A stretch of 64,000 nt of DNA. Source: Streptomyces sp. f51. GTDB lineage: Bacteria > Actinomycetota > Actinomycetes > Streptomycetales > Streptomycetaceae. Under the pieces are notes generated by a model, which ran no database searches, was not told the DNA's origin, and saw nothing but the letters and a program-made list of their open reading frames with translations. This document shows positions 20,180-31,335 of this stretch, in pieces; the first letter of the stretch is position 1; each line of letters begins with the position of its first letter. The position numbers and the translations under genes were made by a program. Where the stretch lies: positions 1,794,501-1,858,500 of the forward strand of contig NZ_CP149798.1 of the NCBI RefSeq assembly GCF_037940415.1. The letters run 5' to 3'.

Positions 20180-20262
20180 TACGGAACGGTCCCCGCCCCC
20201 GCCGGGCTCGAACACCCGGCGGTCCCGGCGGGGGCCGCGGTCCGGTCCCGTCCGATCCCGTC

Positions 20263-20292
20263 CGGCTCGGCTCGGCTCGGCTCGGCTCGGCT
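20263..20292. repeat. CGGCT pentanucleotide tandem repeat
   Basis: Six perfect CGGCT units in the intergenic spacer between the convergent transglutaminase and DUF3040 genes. Non-coding, likely to vary in length between strains. Confidence 0.85.
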
Positions 20293-20356
20293 CGGCGAGG
20301 GTTACCGGGCGGGGGGGCTGCGCCACGAGGGGTGCCGTCTCCGAGGTGGTGACCGC

Positions 20357-20414
20357 ACATACGCGTGAGGGGGTGTCCACCCGGATCCGGGTGGACACCC
20401 CCTCACGCGTATGT
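20357..20414. terminator. 58-bp perfect palindrome, probable bidirectional terminator
   Basis: Two 29-base arms match without a single mismatch and without a loop, centred between 20385 and 20386 (core GGATCC). It lies between the convergent ends of the transglutaminase (20179) and DUF3040 (20438) genes, the right place for a shared terminator. No U-run follows on either strand, which is common for Streptomyces terminators. Confidence 0.8.
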
Positions 20415-20437
20415 TCCATGGCGGCGACGCCGACGGC

Positions 20438-20836
20438 TCAGTTGCCGCCCTGCTCGTCGCGCCGGCGCTGCCAGCGTTGTTCGATCCGGTCCATCATGGA
20501 ACGGCGCTGTCGGCTCTGCCGACGGGAGGCGGGCGAGCCCGGCGCGGTCGGCTGCTCACCCGGCTTGGGAGCTTTGCGCCAACCGGTGACGGCGAGCACC
20601 GCACAGCCCAGCATCACGAGGAAGCCCACCACGCTCAGCCAGATCAGAACCGCGACCATTCCAGCCATGAGGAGCGCGATACCCACAAGGAAGCCCGCGA
20701 CCGCTTGGTAGACCCGTCGCCGGGTGTACGTACGCAGTCCGCTTCCCTCAAGCGCTGTCGCGAACTTGGGATCTTCGGCGTACAGCGCTCGCTCCATCTG
20801 CTCGAGCATTCGCTGCTCGTGCTCCGAGAGCGGCAC
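20438..20836 (-). CDS. DUF3040 domain membrane protein
   Basis: A 132-residue protein of the actinobacterial DUF3040 family. The conserved N-terminal motif PLSEHEQRMLEQMERALYAE is followed by two adjacent membrane helices (about 47-90) and a basic Arg/Gln-rich cytoplasmic tail. The function is not known. GTG start at 20836 with a GAGGAGGA ribosome site; the frame stays open further upstream, but without a better start. In S. coelicolor such a protein lies at the same place downstream of the dcw cluster. Confidence 0.88.
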   Translation of the reverse strand: MPLSEHEQRMLEQMERALYAEDPKFATALEGSGLRTYTRRRVYQAVAGFLVGIALLMAGMVAVLIWLSVVGFLVMLGCAVLAVTGWRKAPKPGEQPTAPGSPASRRQSRQRRSMMDRIEQRWQRRRDEQGGN

Positions 20837-21109
20837 GGAGTCCTCCTCATCGTGCAGTCGCCGGGGCGACCGGGGGTCCCCTTCAGGATAGGCAGGGAAT
20901 CGGCCCCGTGAAACCCGCCCTCTACGCCAATTCGCCGACCGAGACCCTTCATGGCGCCCCGATGCGCTGAGGCGTGCATTCCCCAGCGAACGGTCCGTCA
21001 TGCCGGACGGTCTCCCCCGATCATACGGCGCCGAGCACTCGATCGGGTGGTCTGTGGCGTACTCCATCTGCCGTCGAGCCCCTGATCAGCGGCGCGCCAC
21101 GGGAGTGGC

Positions 21110-21880
21110 TCAGTCCTCCGAAGCCCCTCGCGCCTCGCCGAGCACATGGAGCTGAGTGGCCACCGAGTGGAACGCGGTGAGCTCGGCCGCCGCAGCCTCC
21201 AGCTTCAGCAGTGCCTCCAGGGCTCCGGGCTCGGTGTCCACCAGGACGCCGGGCACCAGGTCCGCGAAGACGCGCACCCCGTGCACGGCGGCGACGTGCA
21301 GGCCTGCGCCCGCCACCAGGGAGGTGAGCTGATCGGCGGTGAACCGGTGCGGCACGGGATCGCTCTCGCCCCAGCGTCCGTCCGGGTCGTCGAGCGCGTG
21401 CCGGGCCTCCTTGAAGTGCCCGGCGAGCGCGCGGGCCAGCACGGCTCCGCCCAGACCCGCGGCCAGAAGGCTGAGCACGCCCTCGGGGCGCAGGGCGTCC
21501 ACGACGTTGCGCACGCCCTCGGCCGGGTCGTCGACGTACTCCAGGACGCCGTGGCACAGCACGGCGTCGTAGCGGCCGCGCTCGACCACGTCGAAGAGGC
21601 CGTGCGCGTCTCCCTGGACGCCCTGCACGCGGTCCGCGACGCCGGCCTCGGCGGCACGCCGCTCCAGCGCGAACAGCGCGTTCGGGCTGGGGTCCACGAC
21701 GGTGACACGGTGACCGAGGCGGGCCACGGGCACGGCGAAGTTGCCGCTGCCGCCGCCCGTGTCGAGTACGTCGAGCGACTCGCGTCCGGCCGCCTTGACC
21801 TGACGGTCGAGGGCGTCCTTGAGGACGTCCCAGACGACGGCGGTACGGAGAGAAGCGCGGGGGCGCATCGGGTCCGACAC
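21110..21880 (-). CDS. SAM-dependent class I methyltransferase
   Basis: A 256-residue methyltransferase with the Rossmann motif I LDTGGGSGNFAVPVA at about 39-53, motif II acidic VVDPSPNA and post-II GDAHGLFD. The substrate cannot be told; the UbiE/SmtA-like core accepts small molecules, lipids or nucleic acids in different members. GTG at 21880 is preceded by GAGGAG at 9 nt, better than the ATG 12 bases later. Monocistronic on the minus strand with 273 bp of non-coding DNA on its 3' side. Confidence 0.85.
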   Translation of the reverse strand: MSDPMRPRASLRTAVVWDVLKDALDRQVKAAGRESLDVLDTGGGSGNFAVPVARLGHRVTVVDPSPNALFALERRAAEAGVADRVQGVQGDAHGLFDVVERGRYDAVLCHGVLEYVDDPAEGVRNVVDALRPEGVLSLLAAGLGGAVLARALAGHFKEARHALDDPDGRWGESDPVPHRFTADQLTSLVAGAGLHVAAVHGVRVFADLVPGVLVDTEPGALEALLKLEAAAAELTAFHSVATQLHVLGEARGASED

Positions 21881-22091
21881 GGCAGTTGACTCCTCGGCGC
21901 GGCACCGCCTGTCGAACGGCGGAGCGATCTTCGAGCCTCCCGGCGGGGAGGCAGCAGGCGTCTCCACCCTATTGCCTCCGCCGCCGTGACCGGTCCCCCG
22001 TCTCACGCGCGCCGGAACACCTGTTGAGCGGGCGCGGAACGAACACGCGGGCACCGCCGGTCCCGCGCTCCGCCCTCAGCCCCCTCGCCGG

Positions 22092-22664
22092 TCAACCCGC
22101 GTCCGGCACCCCCCTGTCCGCCCCGCGCCCGCCCGGCCCCTGGTCCCGGTCTCCGTCCTGGCGGGGCTGGGGCAGGACGGGCTGGAGCAGCAGCATCCGC
22201 TCCACCAGCCGCAGGAACATGGCGACGTCGCGTATCAGATCGTCCGCGTCGCGGGTGGTGGCCGCTCCCTGGATGCCGGCCTCGGCGCGGGCACGGCGGG
22301 TGGCGCCCGAGGCGAACAGCGCGCTCCACTCGGTCAGTTCGGGCGCGATCTCCGGAAGCACCTCCCAGGCGCTGCGGATCCGGGGCCTGCGCCGCGAGGC
22401 GGGCTCCGGCCTGGCCCGCGCGGCGAGGACGGCGGCGGCGGTGCGCAGCGCGGCCAAGTGGGCCGTCGCGTAACGCTCGTTGGATGTCTCCAGGGCCGCC
22501 GCCTCGTCGAGTCCGGCGCGGGCCTGGGAGAGCAGGTCGAGGGCGGCGGGCGGGGCCGTGGCCCGGCGGAGCACGGGGTGCACGTCGCCCGCCGGTCCGG
22601 TCAGTGAGGGGGCAGGGCCGGTGGCGCGGCGCCGACGGGCGGCGGCTGCGGACGAGCTGGCCAT
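22092..22664 (-). CDS. SAV_6107-type HEPN domain protein
   Basis: A helical 190-residue protein. After a Ser/Ala/Arg-rich start, the core (about 30-170) resembles the actinobacterial SAV_6107 HEPN family: alternating helices, RYATAHLAALR, and a C-terminal LIRDVAMFLRLVERML helix. Residues Arg64 and His69 fit the R-x4-6-H motif that forms the RNase site in catalytic HEPN proteins, but activity is unproven. ATG start with AGGAGG 6 nt upstream. It is divergent from the ABC/YhgE operon, with 174 bp between starts. The last about 20 residues are charged low-complexity sequence. Confidence 0.8.
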   Translation of the reverse strand: MASSSAAAARRRRATGPAPSLTGPAGDVHPVLRRATAPPAALDLLSQARAGLDEAAALETSNERYATAHLAALRTAAAVLAARARPEPASRRRPRIRSAWEVLPEIAPELTEWSALFASGATRRARAEAGIQGAATTRDADDLIRDVAMFLRLVERMLLLQPVLPQPRQDGDRDQGPGGRGADRGVPDAG

Positions 22665-22786
22665 GACGAACCTCCTGTCGTCGTGTGACGGCACTGTGGC
22701 CGTATGTGCCCATCGTGCGGTATGCCACTGACAATCCGTTCTGACCTGCGGCTTTGCTTCGATCGCAAGTTCGGGATAGTTTTTGC

Positions 22787-22800
22787 ACTGACCAGTCAGT
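22787..22800. promoter_or_regulatory. TetR-type operator palindrome before the ABC/YhgE operon
   Basis: ACTGAC-CA-GTCAGT, 6-bp perfect arms, lies 39 bp upstream of the GTG at 22839 and just downstream of a -10-like TAGTTT at 22777-22782. Form and spacing match operators of TetR-family repressors, and the third gene of the operon encodes one, so autoregulation is the simplest reading. Confidence 0.6.
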
Positions 22801-22838
22801 TCAAAGAGTTCGATGTGTTCCAGGAAAACGGGGGAACT

Positions 22839-23742
<904 letters not shown>

Positions 23743-23756
<14 letters not shown>

Positions 23757-25827
23757 ACTGGCCTTGCTCGAACTCCGCCGCTTCGGCCGGGGCAAGCTCC
23801 CCCTCGCCGCCCTGGTCGCGCTCCTGCTGCTGCCCCTGCTCTACGGCGCCCTCTACCTGTGTTCGTTCTGGGACCCGTACAGCCGGCTCGACCGCATCCC
23901 CGTGGCGCTGGTGAACGACGACCAGGGCGCGACTGCCGGTGGCCGCAGGGTCTCCGTCGGGGACACCATCACCGAGGGCCTGCGCTCCAGCGACACCTTC
24001 GAGTGGCACGAGGTCGACTCGGCCGAGGCCCGCCGGGGCGTGGAGGACGGCACGTACTACCTGTCGCTGACCATGCCGGGCGACTTCAGCCGGCGGATCG
24101 CCTCCAGCTCCGGGAGTTCGCCCGAGACCAGCGCGCTCCAGGTGCGCACCAACGACGCGAACAACTACATCGTCGGGCAGATCTCCCGCACGGTGTTCAG
24201 CGAGGTCCGGACGGCCGCCTCCACGAAGGCCTCGCGTTCGTTCCTGGACAAGATCTTCATCTCGTTCTCGGACATCCACGGGAAGACCGTGAAGGCCGCC
24301 GAGGGCGCGGACCGGCTCAACGACGGCCTCGGCACCGCGAAGAAGGGCTCCAAGGCACTCGCCGACGGGCTCAAGGAGGCCAAGAAGGGCAGCACCAGGC
24401 TCTCCGGCGGCCTCAGGAGGCTCACCACCGGCGCGGGCGACCTGGACGACGGTTCGCACCAGGTCGCGGACGGTACCCGGGCGCTGGCCGGCAAGGTCGA
24501 CGGGGTCGCGGCCAAGGTGGGCCCGTTCCTGAAGGACAACCAGAAGTCGATCGGCGACACGGCCCGGCTGGTCGCCGACTCCGCCGCGGGCATCCGCCAC
24601 AACCTCGGCACCCTGGTGAAGACGGCACCGGCCGCGGCCAAGGGCGCGCGGGCCGCCTCCGACGCGCTGAACTCCGTCCACCGCGCGCGGTGCGAGACCC
24701 TGCCGGTCCCCGACCCGGCGTGTCCCGAGCTGACGAAGGCCGCGGAGGCCGCCGCGGACGTCGTCAAGGTCACCGACGACGTGAACACGCTGATCGGCGA
24801 CCAGGACGGCGGCCTCGACGAGCTCGACAAGAACCTGGCGACCCTGGAGAAGCAGGCGAACGCCCTCGCCGCCCGCTCGCCGCATCTCTCCGAGGACCTC
24901 GACGACGCCGTCTCCAGGATCGACAAGCTGAACGACGGGGCCGCGGCGGTCGCCAGGGGCGCGAAGCGGCTGCACGAGGGGCTCGGCACCGCCGGGACCG
25001 GCGCCACGGACCTCGACAAGGGTGTCGGCCGGCTGAGGACCGGGGCGGGGGACCTCGACGGCGGCCTGTACAAGCTCGTCGGCGGCTCGGGGAAGCTGGC
25101 GGGGGGCCTGCACGACGGGGCCGACAGGATCCCCGACTACGACAAGCCCGACCGCGACCTGCGGACCGAGGTCATGGCCGACCCGGTGCACCTGGCCTCC
25201 AGGGACCTGCACAAGGCGCCCAACTACGGCACCGGCTTCGCCCCCTACTTCATCCCGCTGTCCCTGTGGGTGGGCGCGATGGTGGCGTACATGCTGATCC
25301 AGCCGCTGAACCGGCGCGCGCTCGCTGCGGGCGCTCCGGCGTGGCGCATCACGCTCGCGGGCTGGCTGCCGGTCGCCGCGGTCGGCGTACTCCAGACGGC
25401 CGCCCTGATGGCGGTGCTGCACTGGGCGATCGGCCTCCAGATGGCGCGGGCGGCGGGAACGGTCGGCTTCCTGTTCCTGGTGACCGCCTGCTTCGCCGCG
25501 ATCGTGCAGTGGCTGAACGCCCGCTTCGGGGCGGCGGGCCGGATTCTCGTCCTGGCCCTCCTGATGCTCCAGCTGACGTCGGCGGGCGGCACGTACCCCG
25601 TCCAGACCAGTCCGGGCTTCTTCAACGCGATCCACCCCTACCTGCCGATGAGTTACGTCGTCGAGGCCCTCCGCAGGCTCATCACCGGCGGCGGCCTGGA
25701 GCCGGTACGGACGGCGTGTCTCGTGCTGACGGCCTTCACGGCCGGCGCACTCGCCCTCACCGCCCTGACGGCACGCCGCAAGCAGGTGTGGACCCTTGAC
25801 CGGCTGCACCCGGAGCTGAGCCTGTGA
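23743..25827 (+). CDS. YhgE/Pip family membrane protein
   Basis: A 694-residue protein with one N-terminal membrane helix (about 18-38) and a large extracytoplasmic region. The region starts with the YhgE-type PVALVNDDQG and continues with repeated heptad-like Gly/Ala/Asp/Leu segments (about 185-460). The C-terminus has five to six helices (about 500-685). The family includes the phage infection protein Pip and is related to EsaA/YueB of type VII secretion, an envelope-spanning phage receptor in firmicutes. The role in Streptomyces is unknown. ATG overlaps the ABC gene by 14 bp; its stop overlaps the TetR gene by 4 bases. Partner of the degenerate ATPase. Confidence 0.87.
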
Positions 25828-26492
25828 CCACGCGCGCGGGTGCTCCTGTGACAATCGGTGCCATGGAAAGCAGCAGCACCACGGCGGGCGGTGGCAGCCG
25901 CCGCGAGGCGACCCGGCAGAAGCTCTACGAGGCGGCCGTCACCCTGATCGCCGAACAGGGCTTCTCCGCCACCACGGTGGACGAGATCGCCGAGCGGGCC
26001 GGGGTCGCGAAGGGCACGGTCTACTACAACTTCGCCAGCAAATCGGTCCTCTTCGAAGAGCTGCTGCGCCATGGCGTGGGACTCCTGACCGCCTCGCTGC
26101 GGGAGGCGGCGGAGAAGACCGACCGGGACGGCGGCAGCAAGGTCGACGCGCTGGACGCGATGATCCGGGCCGGGCTCGTCTTCATCAACCGCTATCCGGC
26201 GTTCACCCAGCTCTACGTGGCGGAGCTCTGGCGCACCAACCGCGCCTGGCAGTCCACGCTGATGGTGGTGCGGCAGCAGGCGGTGGCGGTCGTCGAGGGG
26301 GTTCTGCGCGACGCGGTCGCGGGCGGGGAGCTCAGCGACGAGATCGACATCCCTCTGACGGCGGCGGCGCTGGTCGGCATGGTCCTGGTGGCCGCCCTGG
26401 ACTGGCAGGCGTTCCAGCCGGAACGCTCCCTGGACGACGTCCACGCGGCACTGTCCCGGCTCCTCCAGGGACGCGTGAGCGGCCACGGCTGA
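25824..26492 (+). CDS. TetR-family transcriptional regulator
   Basis: A 222-residue repressor with a standard N-terminal helix-turn-helix (about 28-74; FSATTVDEIAERAGVAKGTVYYNFASKSVL) and a variable helical ligand domain. GTG at 25824 overlaps the YhgE stop by GTGA; an ATG at 25863 is an alternative start without the 13-residue leader. As third gene of the operon it probably represses the palindrome at 22787-22800. Its ligand is unknown; by analogy with other envelope operons it may sense a lipophilic or cationic compound, which is speculation. Confidence 0.88.
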   Translation: MTTRAGAPVTIGAMESSSTTAGGGSRREATRQKLYEAAVTLIAEQGFSATTVDEIAERAGVAKGTVYYNFASKSVLFEELLRHGVGLLTASLREAAEKTDRDGGSKVDALDAMIRAGLVFINRYPAFTQLYVAELWRTNRAWQSTLMVVRQQAVAVVEGVLRDAVAGGELSDEIDIPLTAAALVGMVLVAALDWQAFQPERSLDDVHAALSRLLQGRVSGHG

Positions 26493-26976
26493 GGCGGGGC
26501 GCCGTCCGGCGGCGGTCCGCCGCAGCGCCCGGGGCGCCGGTTCGGCGGCGGCCCGGCCGTCGCGTCTCCCGGCATGCCCGCTCCGCGGCTGACCGGCCAC
26601 CGGACGTCCGCGCCACGCACCGCGCGTACGAGAGCGCCGGTTCGGTCGGCCGCGTCCCCCGCGGGCCGTCCGTACCGGCGCCTCGCCGTGCTCCCCCGTA
26701 CCCCCGTCGGGCCCCCGTCAGGTCGTCCCCCGGGTTCCCCCGTGTCTCGCTCCCGCCGACCGAGCCGGCGGAAGGAGCGGCCAAGGGCGCGGGTTCCGTT
26801 CCGCCGCCCCGTGTCGGCGGTGCCGGAGCCGCGCCCCTCTCCGTGCCTCCACTCTCCCGTTCGCGCAGGTCGGACCCATCCGTGCGCCTACTCATCTCAC
26901 CCTGTAGGTACGGATACTCAGGCATACGTGCTCAGACCCAGGACGCCGCCGTCGCGCACTGGTTACGATCCCCTCC
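26493..26976. other. 484-bp intergenic region, no gene supported
   Basis: Very GC-rich spacer. Short GC hairpins right after the TetR stop could serve as terminator. Only the last about 100 bp are AT-richer and contain the -10-like TACGAT in front of the DUF4126 gene. A minus-strand open frame crosses this region into the TetR gene, but its Arg/Gly/Pro composition is that of a shadow. Confidence 0.6.
26964..26969 (+). promoter_or_regulatory. Putative -10 box of leaderless DUF4126 transcript
   Basis: TACGAT lies exactly 7 nt before the GTG at 26977, with no ribosome site between, predicting a leaderless mRNA. -35 not clear. Confidence 0.5.
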
Positions 26977-27615
26977 GTGTCGGTACTCCCCCTGGTCTTC
27001 ACCAGCGGCTGGGCCAGCGGCATCAACGCGTACGCGGTGGTGCTGCTCCTCGGCGTGTTCGGCGCCACCGGGCTCAGCGACGAGGTCCCGCAGGCCCTGC
27101 AACGCCCTGAGATCCTGGTCACAGTCGGTGTCCTCTTCCTCTGCGAGGCGGTCGCCGACAAGATCCCGTACGTCGACTCGGTGTGGGACTCGGTGCACAC
27201 CGTGATCCGGCCGGCGGCGGGTGCCTGGGTCGGGGCGCTGCTCGCCGGACAGAGCGGGTCGGTCTCGGATCTGACGGCGGCCGTGCTCGGCGGTTCGACC
27301 GCCCTGGCGAGCCACGCGGTCAAGGCCGGGACCCGGATGGCGGTCAACACCTCGCCCGAGCCCTTCAGCAACATCGTGATGAGCACCGCCGAGGATCTCG
27401 GGGTCGCGGGGATCGTCACGCTGGCGATCTTCCACCCCTGGGCCGCGGCGAGCGTCGCCGGTGTCCTGCTGTGCACGGGGCTCGCGGTGCTCTTCTTCCT
27501 CGTCTCGCGCATCAGAGGCTTCCTGCGCCGCCGGGCGCGGCGCCGCGAGGAGCGGCGGACGGGCACGACGGTGGGGCGGCCACCCGGCCGGGCGCCGTGG
27601 GCGGACGGCGGCTGA
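26977..27615 (+). CDS. DUF4126 domain membrane protein
   Basis: A 212-residue membrane protein with about four to five helices and the DUF4126 features: N-terminal SGWASGINAYAVVLLLG, CEAVADKIPYVDSVWDSVHT and the Gly-rich GGSTALASHAVKAGTR loop. The C-terminal 40 residues are strongly basic and probably cytoplasmic. The function of the family is not known. GTG start chosen because the frame begins there directly behind a -10-like hexamer. It is followed at 66 bp by an oxidoreductase gene with its own -10-like box, so the two may be separate units. Confidence 0.85.
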   Translation: MSVLPLVFTSGWASGINAYAVVLLLGVFGATGLSDEVPQALQRPEILVTVGVLFLCEAVADKIPYVDSVWDSVHTVIRPAAGAWVGALLAGQSGSVSDLTAAVLGGSTALASHAVKAGTRMAVNTSPEPFSNIVMSTAEDLGVAGIVTLAIFHPWAAASVAGVLLCTGLAVLFFLVSRIRGFLRRRARRREERRTGTTVGRPPGRAPWADGG

Positions 27616-27668
27616 CCGGACCGCCGGCGGAGCGGGCCTCGGCCGACCGGACTGTCGGTGGGGGCCGA

Positions 27669-27674
27669 TAAAGT
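27669..27674 (+). promoter_or_regulatory. Putative -10 box of leaderless CrtI-like gene
   Basis: TAAAGT lies exactly 7 nt before the ATG at 27682. No ribosome site is visible. Confidence 0.5.
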
Positions 27675-27681
27675 CGCGGGC

Positions 27682-29169
27682 ATGGGACGGATCGTGGTGA
27701 TCGGCGCCGGAATGGGCGCGATGGCGACCGCCGCCCGGCTGGCCGTCGCGGGCCACCGGGTGGTGGTGTTCGAGCGGACGGAGACGTACGGCGGGGCGGT
27801 GCGCCGCTTCGAGCGGGACGGCTTCGCCTTCGACACGGGCCCGGGCCTGCTCCCGGTGCCCGCGGTGTACCGCGATCTGTTCGTCAAGACCGGGAAGCGG
27901 CCGCTGGAGGAGTGCGTCGAGCTGGTGCAGGTCGACCCTGCCGGCGCCCATGTCTTCGCGGACGGCACCCGGGTGTCGCTGCCGAACGCCTCGCGCGCGG
28001 GTGTGGTCTCCGCGCTGGACGAGGCACTCGGTGACGGTGCGGGCGCCCGGTGGGGCGACTTCCTGGTGCGGGCCAGGGACGCGTGGGACCGTGCGCGCCG
28101 GCCGCTCCTGGAGGAGCCGCTGTGGCCCGACTGGGCGGTGCTGGCCGAGCGCGATCCCTACCCCTCGGTGCCGCACAAGAAGCTGCTGCGCACCCGCAGG
28201 GCCGGAACCCTGGCCGAGGTAGCCGCCTGGGAACTGCGCGACGCTCGCCTGAGGGCGCTCCTGGAGAGCCACGCCCTGGCGTACGGGCTCGACCCGCGCA
28301 CCACCCCGGCGAGCGCCGCCGTGCTGCCGTACATGGACCACGCCTTCGGCACCTGGTACGTGCGCGGCGGCATCCGGGAGCTGGCGCGTGCGGTGTTCGA
28401 GCGGTGCCTGGAGCGCAGGGTCGAGTTCCGGTTCGGCACCCCGGTCGCACGGATCGTGGAGAAGGACGGCCGGGCCGCCGGTGTGGAGCTCTCGGCGGAC
28501 GGCGCGTTCGAGGAGGCCGACCTCGTGGTCGCGGGCGTGGCGCCCGAGGGGCTCCTCGCCGGGGCCGGGCTGCGGGGGCCCGACGAGGTGCCGCCGCGGT
28601 CCGGCGCGGCCAGCCGGCTGACGCTGCTGCTCGCGCTGCGCGGCGCGCGGCCCGCCGGCACGGCGCACCGGACGGTGGTCCACTCGGCGGACCGCGAGGA
28701 GGAGCTGGACCGGCTCTTCGGCGAGCGCCCCGGGGTGCCCGCGGCGCCGACCGTCGTGGTGACGCGTCCCGGCGACCCCGCGCTCGTACCGGACGCGGAG
28801 CACGAGGCCGTGACGCTGACCGTCACGGTGCCGTCCGGCGCGCGGGTGTCGGGCAAGGACGTGGAGCGGGTTCTCGAGGCCGCCGGGCGGGCCGTGCCCG
28901 GTCTGGGCGACCGGCTTCTGTGGCACGAGGTCCGTACCCCCGCCGACATCGCGGAGGAGACCGGCGCGCGGGACGGCGCGGTTCCCGCTCCCGCGCTCGC
29001 GGCGGCGGAGGGCCGGCTGCTGCACCCGTCGAACACCACGCGGATACCGGGGCTCTTCGCGGCCGGGGGCTGGGCCCACCCCGGCGGCGGTCTGCCGCAC
29101 GCGGGCATGTCGGGTGCGCTGGTGGCCGGGCTGATCGTGGAGGGACCGGACTTCCGGGGCTCGCAGTGA
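27682..29169 (+). CDS. CrtI/phytoene desaturase-like FAD-dependent oxidoreductase
   Basis: A 495-residue flavoprotein of the amine-oxidase/phytoene-dehydrogenase superfamily. The dinucleotide-binding motif VVIGAGMGAMATAARLA lies at about 4-20, followed by the ERTETYGG and FDTGPGLLPVP segments of CrtI-like enzymes. The C-terminal FAD signature GLFAAGGWAHPGGGLPHAGMSGALVAG is intact. No carotenoid gene (crtB, crtE) is nearby, so the substrate is open; many such proteins act in carotenoid, retinoid or lipid metabolism. The ATG is preceded by a -10-like box and no ribosome site. Confidence 0.85.
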   Translation: MGRIVVIGAGMGAMATAARLAVAGHRVVVFERTETYGGAVRRFERDGFAFDTGPGLLPVPAVYRDLFVKTGKRPLEECVELVQVDPAGAHVFADGTRVSLPNASRAGVVSALDEALGDGAGARWGDFLVRARDAWDRARRPLLEEPLWPDWAVLAERDPYPSVPHKKLLRTRRAGTLAEVAAWELRDARLRALLESHALAYGLDPRTTPASAAVLPYMDHAFGTWYVRGGIRELARAVFERCLERRVEFRFGTPVARIVEKDGRAAGVELSADGAFEEADLVVAGVAPEGLLAGAGLRGPDEVPPRSGAASRLTLLLALRGARPAGTAHRTVVHSADREEELDRLFGERPGVPAAPTVVVTRPGDPALVPDAEHEAVTLTVTVPSGARVSGKDVERVLEAAGRAVPGLGDRLLWHEVRTPADIAEETGARDGAVPAPALAAAEGRLLHPSNTTRIPGLFAAGGWAHPGGGLPHAGMSGALVAGLIVEGPDFRGSQ

Positions 29170-29200
29170 CCGGCGCCGGGGGCCGGGGCGGCGCGGCGGG

Positions 29201-30226
29201 TCAGTAGCGGTACTGCTCGTCGTACCCGGCGTTTCCGTTGCTGTTGCCGTTGCCGTTGCCCTGGTACGGGTACTGCTGCTGCTCGGGCGGGAGTTCGCCG
29301 CCGTACTCGTCGGTGCGCTGCTGCGGCACCCAGACGCCGCCGGCCGGGGTCTCGCCGCCGTACGTGCCGGTGGCGTACTGCTGCTGGTCGTAGTTCTGCT
29401 GCTGCGCGTACTGCTGCTGGTCGCCGCCGTTGTAGGCGCTCTGGTCGTAGGTGGCGCCCGGGTACTGCTGCCCGGTGTACGGGTCCGTGTAGCCGGCGTA
29501 CTGCTGCTGACCGTTGCCGTAGGCGTACTGCTGCTGGTCGTAGCCCGTGTAGCCGTCGTACCCGTAGGCCTGCTGGTTCTGCCCGGTCGCGTACGCCTGC
29601 TGGTTCTGGCCCGTCGCGTAGGCCTGCTGGTCCTGGGAGGCGGCGGCGCCCGCGTAGGACTGGTCGCCCGCCCCGGAGTACGCGGTGGTGTCGTAGACGC
29701 CGTAGGAGCCGGTGTCCTCGGGCAGGGGCTGCGGTTCGTACACCGAGGTCGACTCGGCGGCCGTGGCCTCGGCCGGCTCCGGGGGCGCGAAGCGGTCGGA
29801 CGGGGCGGGCGCGGGCGTGAAGACGTCGTCCTCGTCGGCGATGTACGGGTCCTCGCGCCGGTAGGCGGCCACCTCGACCTCTTCGAGGTCCTGGCTGTCG
29901 TCGAGCTCGTCGGCCTCGTCCGGCTCGCCGCGGCGGCGCTTGCTGAGCTTGCCGGGCCTGTCCTCCGCGCCGGGGCCCTTGATGGCCCAGCCCTGCGCGA
30001 AGCCCTGGCGGAACGACAGCGTCACATACGTCTGGCCGACCGTGAAGGCGGCCGCGCCCAGGCCGATGACGGGAACCGAGTGCATCAGGACGCCGAGAAC
30101 CACACCGAGGAAGCCGACGAAGGCGAGCAGCCGGAAGCGCAGTCGCGCCTTGTACTGCAACAGCACCTCGCCGAGCAGCCACAACGCGACGATGCCGAAT
30201 GCCAGATAGAGGACCGTCAAGCCCAT
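29201..30226 (-). CDS. Membrane protein with Gln/Tyr-rich prion-like C-terminus
   Basis: A 341-residue protein of unknown function. Two to three membrane helices occupy about 3-67, then comes an acidic linker (about 85-150). From about 165 to the end the chain is low complexity, dominated by Gln, Tyr, Gly and Asn, including the tandem QAYATGQNQ repeats. Composition of this kind is typical of intrinsically disordered, phase-separating or adhesive domains. ATG with GAGAGG upstream; the open frame continues upstream but without a comparable start. It is convergent with the CrtI-like gene, 31 bp away. Confidence 0.82.
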   Translation of the reverse strand: MGLTVLYLAFGIVALWLLGEVLLQYKARLRFRLLAFVGFLGVVLGVLMHSVPVIGLGAAAFTVGQTYVTLSFRQGFAQGWAIKGPGAEDRPGKLSKRRRGEPDEADELDDSQDLEEVEVAAYRREDPYIADEDDVFTPAPAPSDRFAPPEPAEATAAESTSVYEPQPLPEDTGSYGVYDTTAYSGAGDQSYAGAAASQDQQAYATGQNQQAYATGQNQQAYGYDGYTGYDQQQYAYGNGQQQYAGYTDPYTGQQYPGATYDQSAYNGGDQQQYAQQQNYDQQQYATGTYGGETPAGGVWVPQQRTDEYGGELPPEQQQYPYQGNGNGNSNGNAGYDEQYRY

Positions 30227-30282
30227 GTACGCCCCTCTCCCAGTGGCCGCTCCGCAGTGTGTCGTACGCGGGTGCGACCGGT

Positions 30283-31241
<959 letters not shown>

Positions 31242-31335
31242 CCGAACCGCTGACATTTGTCCGATCTGTCGAGTTCTTGTCCACCCCTCGGACAGCGGCC
31301 CCTCCGGGACGCCCGCGCGGGCTCCTTCGGCGCCG

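Noticed and set aside
26332..26925. 197-codon minus-strand frame over the TetR 3' end and spacer
   Set aside because: Gly/Arg/Pro/Thr-rich without structure or start signal; overlaps a convincing tetR gene.
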